The notes beneath the pieces are model-generated. The model searched no databases. It worked only from the letters and a program-made list of their open reading frames with translations, and was not told where the DNA came from. Of a stretch of DNA of 64,000 nt, positions 56,632 through 64,000 are shown piece after piece. Within the stretch, counting starts at the first letter, position 1. Each line of letters opens with the position of its first letter. A program made the translations under genes and the position numbers. The DNA is from Thomasclavelia cocleata (lineage in GTDB: Bacteria > Bacillota_I > Bacilli_A > Erysipelotrichales > Coprobacillaceae): the NCBI RefSeq assembly GCF_900102365.1, contig NZ_FOIN01000002.1:104004-168003 (forward strand). The letters run 5' to 3'.

Positions 56632-56665
56632 TTGCTAAATCCTCCTTCCATCTGGATAAAAATTA

Positions 56666-56851
56666 TTACCAGCTTGCTTTTTTTACACCTGGAATTTCAC
56701 CTTTGTAAGCTAATTCGCGGAAGCAAATTCTACAAAGTTTGAATTTTCTGATTACTGAATGTGGTCTTCCACAACGTTCACAACGTGTGTATTCACGCAC
56801 TTTGTATTTTTGAGGACGTTGTTGTTTCACCTTCATTGATGTTTTTGCCAT
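56666..56851 (-). CDS. rpsN: Ribosomal protein S14, zinc-binding type
   Basis: A 61-residue short S14 with zinc cysteines in CERCGRPHS and CRICF. The zinc form is the housekeeping type in Gram-positive spc operons, where a longer zinc-free paralogue can replace it under zinc limitation. Confidence 0.97.
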   Translation of the reverse strand: MAKTSMKVKQQRPQKYKVREYTRCERCGRPHSVIRKFKLCRICFRELAYKGEIPGVKKASW

Positions 56852-56871
56852 ATTCTTGTGAGTCCTCCTTC

Positions 56872-57411
56872 TTATTTCTTGAATGGCATTCCTAATTGAG
56901 CTAATAATTCATGACCTTCTTCGTCAGTTTTAGCTGTAGTTACGAATACAATATCCATTCCTCTTAATTTATTTACTTTATCAAAATTGATTTCAGGGAA
57001 AATTAACTGTTCTTTAACACCTAAAGTATAATTTCCTCTTCCATCAAAAGAATTGTTTGAAACACCTCTAAAATCTCTAACACGAGGTAAAGAGATATTA
57101 ACTAATTTATCTAAAAATTCATACATTCTTTCACCACGTAAAGTTACTTTGCATCCGATTGGAGCCCCTTCACGTAATTTGAATCCAGCGATTGATTTTT
57201 TAGCTTTAGTAATAACAGGTTTTTGTCCACTAATCAATGATAATTCATTAACTGCTTCATCTAATAATTTTGAATTAGATACTGCATCACCTACACCAAT
57301 ATTTAAAACAATTTTTTCAATCTTAGGAGCTTGCATTCTTGAAGAATAATTGAATTTTTCCATTAAAGATTTAACCACTTCGTTTTGATAACGTTCCATT
57401 AAACGGCTCAT
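56872..57411 (-). CDS. rplE: Ribosomal protein L5
   Basis: 5S-binding protein of 179 residues: [22 protein letters not shown] N-terminus (here [20 protein letters not shown]) and [20 protein letters not shown]. Confidence 0.97.
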   Translation of the reverse strand: MSRLMERYQNEVVKSLMEKFNYSSRMQAPKIEKIVLNIGVGDAVSNSKLLDEAVNELSLISGQKPVITKAKKSIAGFKLREGAPIGCKVTLRGERMYEFLDKLVNISLPRVRDFRGVSNNSFDGRGNYTLGVKEQLIFPEINFDKVNKLRGMDIVFVTTAKTDEEGHELLAQLGMPFKK

Positions 57412-57422
57412 TCTTTATCCTC

Positions 57423-57758
57423 CTACTTCTTTTTCTTTTTATCAACTTCAGCCCCAGTTTTTTTGTTAACTCGAACTTTAATTTTTTTACCGTCTTTTTC
57501 AACGATTTTATACCCAAGTTTAACAGGTGCTTTAGTTTTTGAATCATAGAATGCAACATTAGAAACATGAATAGGTGCTTCTCTTGTTACAATTCCACCT
57601 TCAGGATCTGCTTGTGAAGGTTTAATATGTTTAGTTACAATATTAACTCCTTCAACGATTACTTTGTCTTGTTTTGCAAGAACTTGTAACACTTCACCTT
57701 GTTTTCCTTTATCTTTACCTGCGATAACTTCTACAGTATCACCTACACGGATTTTCAT
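57423..57758 (-). CDS. rplX: Ribosomal protein L24
   Basis: Early assembly protein of 111 residues with a KOW motif ([18 protein letters not shown]), [20 protein letters not shown] and a lysine-rich C-terminus. Confidence 0.97.
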   Translation of the reverse strand: MKIRVGDTVEVIAGKDKGKQGEVLQVLAKQDKVIVEGVNIVTKHIKPSQADPEGGIVTREAPIHVSNVAFYDSKTKAPVKLGYKIVEKDGKKIKVRVNKKTGAEVDKKKKK

Positions 57759-57771
57759 GTCTAAGTTCCTC

Positions 57772-58140
57772 CTATAATACTTCTGGAGCTAATGATACGA
57801 TTTTCATGAAATCTGCATCTCTTAACTCTCTTGCAACTGGTCCGAAGATACGAGTCCCTTTTGGAGACTTATCTTCCTTTATAATTACACAAGCGTTATC
57901 ATCAAATTTGATATATGAACCATTCTCTCTTCCGACTCCATATCTACTTCTTACAATAACCGCTTTTACTACTTCACCTTTTTTTACAGAACCACCTGGT
58001 GCTGCTTGCTTAACTGTCGCTACAACTACATCACCAATGTTACTAAATTTACGATTAGATCCACCTAAATTACGGATTACTAATACTTCTTTAGCTCCAG
58101 TGTTATCAGCGACTTTAAGTCTACTTTCGTTTTGGATCAT
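57772..58140 (-). CDS. rplN: Ribosomal protein L14
   Basis: A 122-residue large-subunit protein at the subunit interface: [20 protein letters not shown] and [20 protein letters not shown]. Confidence 0.98.
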   Translation of the reverse strand: MIQNESRLKVADNTGAKEVLVIRNLGGSNRKFSNIGDVVVATVKQAAPGGSVKKGEVVKAVIVRSRYGVGRENGSYIKFDDNACVIIKEDKSPKGTRIFGPVARELRDADFMKIVSLAPEVL

Positions 58141-58172
58141 TTTTGGTTACCTCCTTTTAGAGTTTTAATATA

Positions 58173-58433
58173 TTAAACAATTTCTGCTTTTTTAACAATT
58201 TCTACTAAACGGAAACGTTTTGTAGCAGATAATGGTCTTGTTGACATGATTTTTACTGTGTCACCAACATTAGCAACATTTTCCTCATCATGAGCATGAA
58301 ACTTAGTTGAAGATTTCATACGTTTACCATATAATTTATGTTTTACATGTGTTTCTACTAGCACTGTAATAGTTTTATCCATTTTAGTAGATACAACTGT
58401 ACCAGTATAAACTTTACGATTGTTTCTTTCCAT
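58173..58433 (-). CDS. rpsQ: Ribosomal protein S17
   Basis: An 86-residue OB-fold 16S-binding protein: [20 protein letters not shown] and [20 protein letters not shown]. Confidence 0.97.
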   Translation of the reverse strand: MERNNRKVYTGTVVSTKMDKTITVLVETHVKHKLYGKRMKSSTKFHAHDEENVANVGDTVKIMSTRPLSATKRFRLVEIVKKAEIV

Positions 58434-58444
58434 TGTATCTCCTC

Positions 58445-58639
58445 CTATTGGTTCAATTCTCTTTCTCTAATAATTGTTTTAATTCTAGCGATAGATTTAC
58501 GAACCGTTCTAATACGTGCTGTGTTTTCTAATTGTCCTGTAGCTTGTTGGAAACGAAGTCCAAATAGCTCTTTTTTGTATTCTTCTACTTTAGCAAGTAA
58601 AGCAGCGTTATCTAACTCTCTAATTTCTTGAACTGTCAT
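58445..58639 (-). CDS. rpmC: Ribosomal protein L29
   Basis: A 64-residue two-helix protein at the exit tunnel: [20 protein letters not shown] followed by [20 protein letters not shown]. Confidence 0.97.
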   Translation of the reverse strand: MTVQEIRELDNAALLAKVEEYKKELFGLRFQQATGQLENTARIRTVRKSIARIKTIIRERELNQ

Positions 58640-58641
58640 GA

Positions 58642-59052
58642 CTATTCACCCTTTCCAATGATTTTACATTTAATAGGTAATTTATGAGATGCAAGTCTAA
58701 GAGCTTCTCTAGCAAGTTCTTCATCAACACCTGCTACTTCGAAAAGAACACGACCAGTCTTAACAACTGCTACCCATTCTTCTGGAGAACCTTTCCCAGA
58801 TCCCATACGTACTTCTAATGGTTTCTTAGTTTTAGCTAAATGAGGGAAAATTCTAATCCATACTTTACCACCACGGTTCATACGACGGTTAATAGCAATA
58901 CGAGCAGCTTCAATTTGACGAGATGTTATCCAAGCACCTTCAGTTGCTTGTAAACCATATTCACCAAATGATACTTTAGTTCCGCCTTTAGCTTTACCTT
59001 CATATTTAACACGATGAGGTCTTCTGTATTTTGTTCTTTTAGGCATCAACAT
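58642..59052 (-). CDS. rplP: Ribosomal protein L16
   Basis: A 136-residue protein at the peptidyl-transferase region: [40 protein letters not shown] and [20 protein letters not shown]. Confidence 0.98.
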   Translation of the reverse strand: MLMPKRTKYRRPHRVKYEGKAKGGTKVSFGEYGLQATEGAWITSRQIEAARIAINRRMNRGGKVWIRIFPHLAKTKKPLEVRMGSGKGSPEEWVAVVKTGRVLFEVAGVDEELAREALRLASHKLPIKCKIIGKGE

Positions 59053-59054
59053 GA

Positions 59055-59708
59055 TTATTTATCCCCTTTCTTCTTTTCAGGAAGGATTTCTCCCTTACAA
59101 ATCCAAACTTTAACTCCTAATTTACCATAAGTAGTATCTGCTTCAGCAGTAGCATAATCAATATCAGCTCTTAAAGTATGAAGAGGGACATTCCCTTCAG
59201 AGTAACCTTCAGCACGAGCCATATCAGCTCCACCCAAACGTCCTGAAACACTAGTTTTAATCCCTTTAGCTCCAGCTCTCATTGCTCTTTGAATAGCACG
59301 TTTTTGAACTGTTCTAAAAGATGCACGATTTTCTAATTGTTCCGCAATGTTATTTGCAACTAATTGAGCAACAACATCAGGATTTTTGATTTCTACAATA
59401 TTGATAAACACTTGTTTATCTTTAACCATTTTACTAACTTCTTTTCTTAATGCATCAACTGCTTCACCATCTTTACCAATAACAACACCTGGTCTAGATG
59501 TGTGAACAAAGATAGTAACACGGTTTTTTGATCTTTCAATTTCAACACGAGCAACTGATGCCGTTTTAAGTTTCTTTAATAAGTATTCACGAATCTTGAT
59601 ATCTTCATGTAATAAGCCTGCGAAATCTTGATCGTTAGCATACCATCTTGAATCCCAATTACGGTTAATTCCAACTCGTAATCCAATTGGACTTACTTTT
59701 TGACCCAT
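59055..59708 (-). CDS. rpsC: Ribosomal protein S3
   Basis: A 217-residue head protein at the mRNA entry channel: [20 protein letters not shown], the KH motif [17 protein letters not shown] and [20 protein letters not shown]. The ATG at 59708 follows AGGAGG; an open frame 11 codons longer overlaps rplV and is not used. Confidence 0.97.
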   Translation of the reverse strand: MGQKVSPIGLRVGINRNWDSRWYANDQDFAGLLHEDIKIREYLLKKLKTASVARVEIERSKNRVTIFVHTSRPGVVIGKDGEAVDALRKEVSKMVKDKQVFINIVEIKNPDVVAQLVANNIAEQLENRASFRTVQKRAIQRAMRAGAKGIKTSVSGRLGGADMARAEGYSEGNVPLHTLRADIDYATAEADTTYGKLGVKVWICKGEILPEKKKGDK

Positions 59709-59719
59709 AATGTGACCTC

Positions 59720-60052
59720 CTATCTTTCTTCTACCACACAAGTGATGTGGCTAGTTCTTTTTAAAATTCTTGTTCCGCTACCTTTAGCTCTAGCAGCGAA
59801 TCTTTTTAATGTAGGACCTTCATCTACATAGATTTCTTTAATATATAACTTTTCTGCTTCTGCACCGTTATTATAAACAGCGTTCTGTGCAGCAGATTTT
59901 ACAACTTTAATGATTGCAGGAGTTGCACTTTTATTTACATATTCTAACATACCAAGTGCTTCTTTAACTTGCTTACCTCTCACTAAGTCAACAACTAATC
60001 TTGCTTTTTGAGGTGAAACACGAATCATTTTAGCTTGAGCTCTTGCTTCCAT
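59720..60052 (-). CDS. rplV: Ribosomal protein L22
   Basis: A 110-residue exit-tunnel protein: [20 protein letters not shown] and the tunnel loop [20 protein letters not shown]. Confidence 0.97.
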   Translation of the reverse strand: MEARAQAKMIRVSPQKARLVVDLVRGKQVKEALGMLEYVNKSATPAIIKVVKSAAQNAVYNNGAEAEKLYIKEIYVDEGPTLKRFAARAKGSGTRILKRTSHITCVVEER

Positions 60053-60071
60053 GTTTTAAATTCTCCTCTCT

Positions 60072-60350
60072 CTATTTTCCAGCTTTTTTATCATCAGCCC
60101 CATGACCGTGATAAGTTCTTGTTGGAGCGAATTCTCCTAATTTATGTCCGACCATATCTTCAGTTACATAAACTGGGATATGTTCTCTTCCATTATACAC
60201 TGCAAATGTGTGCTCAATAAATTGAGGGAAGATAGTTGAACGTCTAGACCAAGTCTTGATTACTTCTTTTTTACCTGAGGCATTTAATGCTTCAACTTTT
60301 TTCATTAAGTGTTCATCGACAAATGGTCCCTTTTTTAAACTACGTGCCAT
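60072..60350 (-). CDS. rpsS: Ribosomal protein S19
   Basis: A 92-residue head protein: [40 protein letters not shown] and [15 protein letters not shown]. Confidence 0.98.
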   Translation of the reverse strand: MARSLKKGPFVDEHLMKKVEALNASGKKEVIKTWSRRSTIFPQFIEHTFAVYNGREHIPVYVTEDMVGHKLGEFAPTRTYHGHGADDKKAGK

Positions 60351-60368
60351 TATTTCTTCCTCCTCTTA

Positions 60369-61202
60369 TTATTTAGAATTTCTGCGACGTACAATTAATT
60401 TAGTAGACGCTTTCTTATTTTTTCTAGTTTTAACACCCATAGCTTTTTTACCCCAAGGTGTCATTGGAGCTTTACGTCCGATAGAAGTTCTACCTTCACC
60501 ACCACCATGTGGATGATCATTAGGGTTCATTACAGAACCACGCACAGTAGGCTTAACACCTTTCCATCTCATACGCCCAGCTTTACCATAGTTAACTAAT
60601 CCATGGTCTTCGTTTCCTACTACCCCAACAGTAGCTCTACATACAGCTAACAATTTACGTACTTCACCAGATGCTAATCTTACAATTACATATCTTTCTT
60701 CTTTACCTAAGATTTGTGCAGACACACCAGCAGAACGTGCGATTTGTCCACCCTTACCAGGTTGCATTTCAATATTATGAATTACTGTACCTTCAGGCAT
60801 ATTCCCCATTGGTAAAGCATTTCCTACTTTAATATCTGCATTTTGACCAGATACGATTTTGTTTCCAACTTCTAATCCTTTTGGAGCTAAAATATATCTT
60901 TTTTCACCATCTGCATAGTTGATTAATGCGATATTTGCTGATCTATTTGGATCATATTCAATAGTTGCTACAGTTCCTACGATATCATCTTTATTACGTT
61001 TGAAGTCAATAATACGATATTTACGTTTATGTCCTCCACCATGATGACGAGTTGTAATAACACCTTGATTATTACGCCCACCGTTTTTACTTACTTTTGC
61101 AACTAAAGATTTCTCAGGTTTATTTGTAGTAATTTCTTCATATGTTAATGAAGTCATATTACGACGACCATTCGTCACTGGCTTATATGTTTTAATTGCC
61201 AT
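60369..61202 (-). CDS. rplB: Ribosomal protein L2
   Basis: A 277-residue core protein: TGGR-type RNA-binding segments [20 protein letters not shown], then the conserved [20 protein letters not shown] with the histidine needed for peptidyl transfer assembly. Confidence 0.98.
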   Translation of the reverse strand: MAIKTYKPVTNGRRNMTSLTYEEITTNKPEKSLVAKVSKNGGRNNQGVITTRHHGGGHKRKYRIIDFKRNKDDIVGTVATIEYDPNRSANIALINYADGEKRYILAPKGLEVGNKIVSGQNADIKVGNALPMGNMPEGTVIHNIEMQPGKGGQIARSAGVSAQILGKEERYVIVRLASGEVRKLLAVCRATVGVVGNEDHGLVNYGKAGRMRWKGVKPTVRGSVMNPNDHPHGGGEGRTSIGRKAPMTPWGKKAMGVKTRKNKKASTKLIVRRRNSK

Positions 61203-61254
61203 CTTTAGTTTCCTCCTAGTTATCTGGAATTATGTATTCCAATATTTTACTTAA

Positions 61255-61545
61255 TTATTCCTCACCGAAATAATTGATTTCACTGCCTTCAGCTAATTTA
61301 ACAATAGCTTTTCTTCTACGATTAGTTTTACCTTCGTATCTACCCATTCTTTTAGCTTTAGGTCTAACGTTCATAACATTAACACTTTCAACTTTTACAC
61401 CAAACATTGCTTCAACTGCTTGTTTGATTTCAATTTTATTAGCATTAACATCTACATCAAATGTATATTTGTTTTCATTCGCTTGAAGAGTCATTGTTTT
61501 TTCAGTAAGTACTGGTTTTTTTAATACATCTGTAATATGTGCCAT
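61255..61545 (-). CDS. rplW: Ribosomal protein L23
   Basis: A 96-residue exit-site protein and docking point for trigger factor and [23 protein letters not shown] and [20 protein letters not shown]. Its start overlaps the rplD stop by one base. Confidence 0.97.
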   Translation of the reverse strand: MAHITDVLKKPVLTEKTMTLQANENKYTFDVDVNANKIEIKQAVEAMFGVKVESVNVMNVRPKAKRMGRYEGKTNRRRKAIVKLAEGSEINYFGEE

Positions 61546-62168
61546 TATCCTAGTACCTCCTCAACAGATTTAATAGCAGCTTCAGTCATAATCAACTTAT
61601 TGCTGTTTAAAATATCATAAACATTCACATGTTTTGCATCTAATAATTTAACTCCAGGTATATTATTAGCACTTCTAGCAACATTTGGACAAATTTCATC
61701 AACAACGATCAATGTCTTACGAGGTGCTTTTAAATTACCTAATACTTTTACCATTTCTTTAGTTTTTGGAGCGTCGAATTTAATAGCTTCTAAAGCCATA
61801 AATTCATTATCGTTAATTTTAGTTGATAAAGCTGATTTAAGAGCTAATCTTCTAACTTTACGATTTAATTTAAATTTATAACTTCTAGGTGTTGGACCAA
61901 ATACAACTCCTCCTCCACGCCATTGTGGTGCACGGATTGATCCTTGTCTAGCTCTACCAGTACCTTTTTGACGCCATGGTTTTTTACCACCACCACGAAC
62001 TTCAGTACGGTTTTTTACTTTATGAGTACCTTGTCTTAATGATGCTCTTTGTAATAAGACCATATCAAATAATGCTTGTTTATTTGGCTCAATTCCAAAT
62101 ACAGCTTCATTTAATTCTAAATCTTTCACTTCAGAACCTTCTTGGTTATATACTTTAACTGTAAGCAT
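61545..62168 (-). CDS. rplD: Ribosomal protein L4
   Basis: A 207-residue exit-tunnel protein: [20 protein letters not shown] and [20 protein letters not shown] in the extended loop. L4 is the S10-operon autoregulator in gammaproteobacteria; that is not shown for Bacillota. Confidence 0.97.
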   Translation of the reverse strand: MLTVKVYNQEGSEVKDLELNEAVFGIEPNKQALFDMVLLQRASLRQGTHKVKNRTEVRGGGKKPWRQKGTGRARQGSIRAPQWRGGGVVFGPTPRSYKFKLNRKVRRLALKSALSTKINDNEFMALEAIKFDAPKTKEMVKVLGNLKAPRKTLIVVDEICPNVARSANNIPGVKLLDAKHVNVYDILNSNKLIMTEAAIKSVEEVLG

Positions 62169-62189
62169 ATTGAATCCTCCTTCCCTAAA

Positions 62190-62918
62190 TTATTCAGCTG
62201 TTTCAACTGGCGTTTCAGTTGCTACATCTGCTTCTTTAGTTTCTTCTACTACTGGTGTAAAGTCTACTAATTCATGAGCTTCGTTTACTTTACCAGCTGC
62301 TTTAATTCCAGATTTTACAATTACTAATCCTTTTTTAGGTCCAGGCACTGAACCTTTGATTAATAACAAATTATTCTCCACATCAACAGCTACAACTTCT
62401 AAGTTTTGAACTGTTCTAGTTACATGTCCCATTTGTCCTGGTAATTTTTTACCTGGAGCAATTCTGTTTGGAGCAATTGGTCCCATTGAACCAACAATTC
62501 TATGAGCTCCTGAACCATGTCCTTTAGGGCCGATATGTTGACCATGTCTTTTAATAACACCTTGATAACCTTTACCTTTAGAAGTTCCAGTTACATCCAC
62601 AACTTCACCAGCTACGAAGCTATCAACAGTAATTTTATCTCCAACTTCATAACTCATCATTTCGTCATAACGAAATTCTTTGATGAAGCGCTTAGGAGCT
62701 GTGTTAGCTTTTTTCACAATACCTAATTCAGCTTTATTAGCTAATTTCTCTCTCTTGTCTTCAAAACCAACTTGGATTGCATCATATCCGTCAGTTGCAA
62801 CTGTTTTCTTTTGTAATACTACATTAGCATCAGCTTCTACTACAGTTACAGGGATTAACAAACCATCAGTTGTGAAGACTTGAGTCATTCCAATCTTACG
62901 ACCTAAGATTCCTTTCAT
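62190..62918 (-). CDS. rplC: Ribosomal protein L3
   Basis: Early assembly protein with [20 protein letters not shown] and [20 protein letters not shown]. At 242 residues it is about 30 longer than usual; the extra C-terminal part (about 218-242) is acidic and threonine-rich and likely disordered. Confidence 0.97.
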   Translation of the reverse strand: MKGILGRKIGMTQVFTTDGLLIPVTVVEADANVVLQKKTVATDGYDAIQVGFEDKREKLANKAELGIVKKANTAPKRFIKEFRYDEMMSYEVGDKITVDSFVAGEVVDVTGTSKGKGYQGVIKRHGQHIGPKGHGSGAHRIVGSMGPIAPNRIAPGKKLPGQMGHVTRTVQNLEVVAVDVENNLLLIKGSVPGPKKGLVIVKSGIKAAGKVNEAHELVDFTPVVEETKEADVATETPVETAE

Positions 62919-62939
62919 GAGTTACACCTTTTACCTTTC

Positions 62940-63248
62940 TTATAACTTAATTTCAATGTCTACACCACTTGGTAATTCTAATCTTGTTAGAATATCAACT
63001 GTTTCTTGTGTAGGATTCACAATGTCAATTAAACGTTTGTGAGTTCTGATTTCAAATTGTTCACGAGAATCTTTATACTTATGAACCGCTCTTAATACTG
63101 TATAAATTTCTTTTTCAGTTGGTAGAGGTACAGGACCTACTACTTGAGCTCCAGATTTCTTAGCAGCACCAATAATTTTTTCTGCTGAGCTATCTAGAAT
63201 TTTGTGATCAAATGATTTTAATCTAATTCTAATTTTATTATTTGCCAT
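62940..63248 (-). CDS. rpsJ: Ribosomal protein S10
   Basis: A 102-residue head protein, also the NusG-binding antitermination factor Nus[41 protein letters not shown] and [20 protein letters not shown]. First gene of the S10-spc-alpha superoperon, behind a structured leader; AAAGGAG precedes the ATG. Confidence 0.98.
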   Translation of the reverse strand: MANNKIRIRLKSFDHKILDSSAEKIIGAAKKSGAQVVGPVPLPTEKEIYTVLRAVHKYKDSREQFEIRTHKRLIDIVNPTQETVDILTRLELPSGVDIEIKL

Positions 63249-63261
63249 GATTTTTCTCCTT

Positions 63262-63374
63262 TCAACTTATAGGATGTGACTTACTCAATACGAATTCCCT
63301 GAAACATGCCGTTTCATGACAACGCCTTTCGGTGTTTCAGCAACCTCGCACATCTACGCAACGTCAACGCTAGT
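63262..63374 (-). promoter_or_regulatory. Structured 5' leader of the S10 operon
   Basis: The roughly 110-base leader contains a hairpin with perfect 8-base arms, CTGAAACA and TGTTTCAG (63299-63340), enclosing a small CCGAAAGG stem-loop, and begins with GATGTGCGAGGTTGC. Similar leader sequence precedes rpsJ in other Bacillota as far as I remember, so it may be an autoregulatory RNA element. The ligand is not known from this sequence. Confidence 0.5.
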
Positions 63375-63403
63375 ATTTTAACAAAAAAAGCCCACTAATG
63401 CAA
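63375..63403 (-). promoter_or_regulatory. Promoter of the S10-spc-alpha superoperon
   Basis: On the minus strand TTGCAT (63398-63403) and TAAAAT (63375-63380) are 17 bases apart. The -35 box lies in the loop of the terminator hairpin and the spacer contains its T tract. Confidence 0.6.
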
Positions 63404-63413
63404 GGCTTTTTTT
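63381..63413 (-). terminator. Terminator upstream of the S10 operon, overlapping its promoter
   Basis: AAAAAAGCC and GGCTTTTTTT pair around an 11-base loop with flanking A and T tracts, so it can work in both directions. It would block read-through from the rRNA operon into rpsJ. Confidence 0.8.
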
Positions 63414-63743
63414 TATTTATTTCGATTAATTTTTCCTCATTAAATCATCCTATATTTAATACTCCACTTACTTACAAATTACATATACTCAATCATATGA
63501 TAATCAATAATTGTAATTAAACAGTTATCAAAAGCTACAACAACATTAATATAATATCGCTCAATATTAACCACAATCTTCATATGCAGTTATCAAAATG
63601 ATCTCATCAAGATACAAACAAACAATCCCATCTAGTTTTTAAAGAAATGTAATAGTCATCCGTCATTACTGAATAATAAATCTCATCAGGAAATAAAAAT
63701 TCCAGAAGAAAGTACGAGGAAATAAAAAAAGACAAAAAAAAGA
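63414..63743. other. AT-rich spacer between the S10 terminator and 5S rRNA
   Basis: About 330 bases without an open frame, tRNA or strong hairpin. The part next to the 5S gene is T-rich on the minus strand and probably terminates the rRNA operon. Confidence 0.5.
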
Positions 63744-63851
63744 ACCGGCAGCTTGCTATTGTCGCACCGCAGTACTATCTTCGCCGTTATGATGCTTAAC
63801 TTCTGTGTTCGGTATGGGTACAGGTGTGTCCATCATGCTATCGCTACCAGA
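63744..63851 (-). rRNA. rrf: 5S ribosomal RNA
   Basis: The minus strand shows the 5S core: ACACCTGTACCCATACCGAA, CACAGAAGTTAAGC and a terminal helix of CTGGTAGC with GCTGCCGG. The length is about 108 bases; ends are accurate to a few bases. T tracts follow immediately. Confidence 0.95.
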
Positions 63852-63954
63852 TCTTCTTTTTTAAGCAATCCCTTTTGAGAATCACTCAAAACCGGATAAT
63901 AGTTCTACTGCGTCTTTTGTCTTCCTTTTCTCTCAAGCCTTAACCTTTCTTCTC

Positions 63955-64000
63955 TAGGTTAAGTCCTCGACCTATTAGTATCAGTCCGCTTAACATGTCG
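63955..64000 (-). rRNA. rrl: 23S ribosomal RNA, 3' end (partial)
   Basis: The minus strand reads ACTGATACTAATAGGTCGAG and then GACTTAACC, the last bases of 23S rRNA. The rest lies beyond the window. No tRNA is present in the roughly 100-base spacer to 5S, which holds a TTTTGAG/CTCAAAA processing-type stem at 63872-63890. Confidence 0.93.

Noticed and set aside
63853..63954. tRNA gene between 23S and 5S rRNA
   Set aside because: The spacer is about 100 bases and shows no T-loop (GGTTCGA-type) or acceptor-stem pairing.

Overview
The window is about 64 kb of very AT-rich DNA (roughly 30% GC by eye) from a low-GC Bacillota. Gene content and protein style fit Erysipelotrichia, for example a Thomasclavelia/Coprobacillus-like gut anaerobe; this is an inference. 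Supporting signs are anaerobic NfnAB, frequent TTG/GTG starts behind strong Shine-Dalgarno sequences, a zinc-type S14, ECF transporter genes behind the ribosomal operons, and c-di-AMP genes cdaA-cdaR-glmM.

Left third (1-18 kb). A partial flavodoxin-fold quinone reductase is followed by nfnAB, a degenerate AgrB-like protein facing a LytTR response regulator, and the queuosine genes tgt and queA. queH lies 3 kb further on. Between queA and queH sit an Rpn/PD-(D/E)XK protein and a 503-residue orphan protein with mobile-element character. Next come a FAD/Rieske oxidoreductase, the NAD de novo operon nadA-nadB-nadC with an operator-like inverted repeat over its promoter, and a DUF5685, J-domain, Hsp70 operon.

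Accessory region (18-27.5 kb). This stretch is decayed and surface-directed. It holds a lipoprotein with a secreted YiiX-type papain-fold protein, a gutted IS1634-type transposase, two small membrane genes broken by one-base frameshifts, two short membrane-anchored proteins with related N-termini, and an ABC ATPase, large permease and secreted peptide set arranged like lactococcin-972 bacteriocin loci. A LytTR response regulator lies just upstream. Two promoters here, one before the secreted peptide and one before the YiiX operon, share the same layout: two ACCGTT-type direct repeats 20-21 bp apart, then an extended -10 box 35-36 bp downstream. I read this as one small LytTR-controlled regulon and as the most interesting signal in the window.

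Middle (27.5-48.7 kb). A MATE exporter, a LURP-one-like protein and an OmpR-type two-component system lead to cdaA-cdaR-glmM, ferritin with a 21-bp palindromic operator, PduL-type phosphotransacylase, a DUF4230 protein, a membrane-anchored HTH protein, HU, an RpiR regulator with threonine aldolase, an alpha/beta-hydrolase lacking its nucleophile, a PHP phosphatase, and ecfA1-ecfA2-ecfT-truA.

Right end (48.7-64 kb). The complete S10-spc-alpha superoperon, rpsJ through rplQ, is read leftwards. It includes secY, adk, map, infA, the short rpmJ and rpoA. Its promoter lies inside a terminator hairpin and is followed by a structured leader. Upstream are a 5S rRNA and the 3' end of a 23S rRNA on the same strand.
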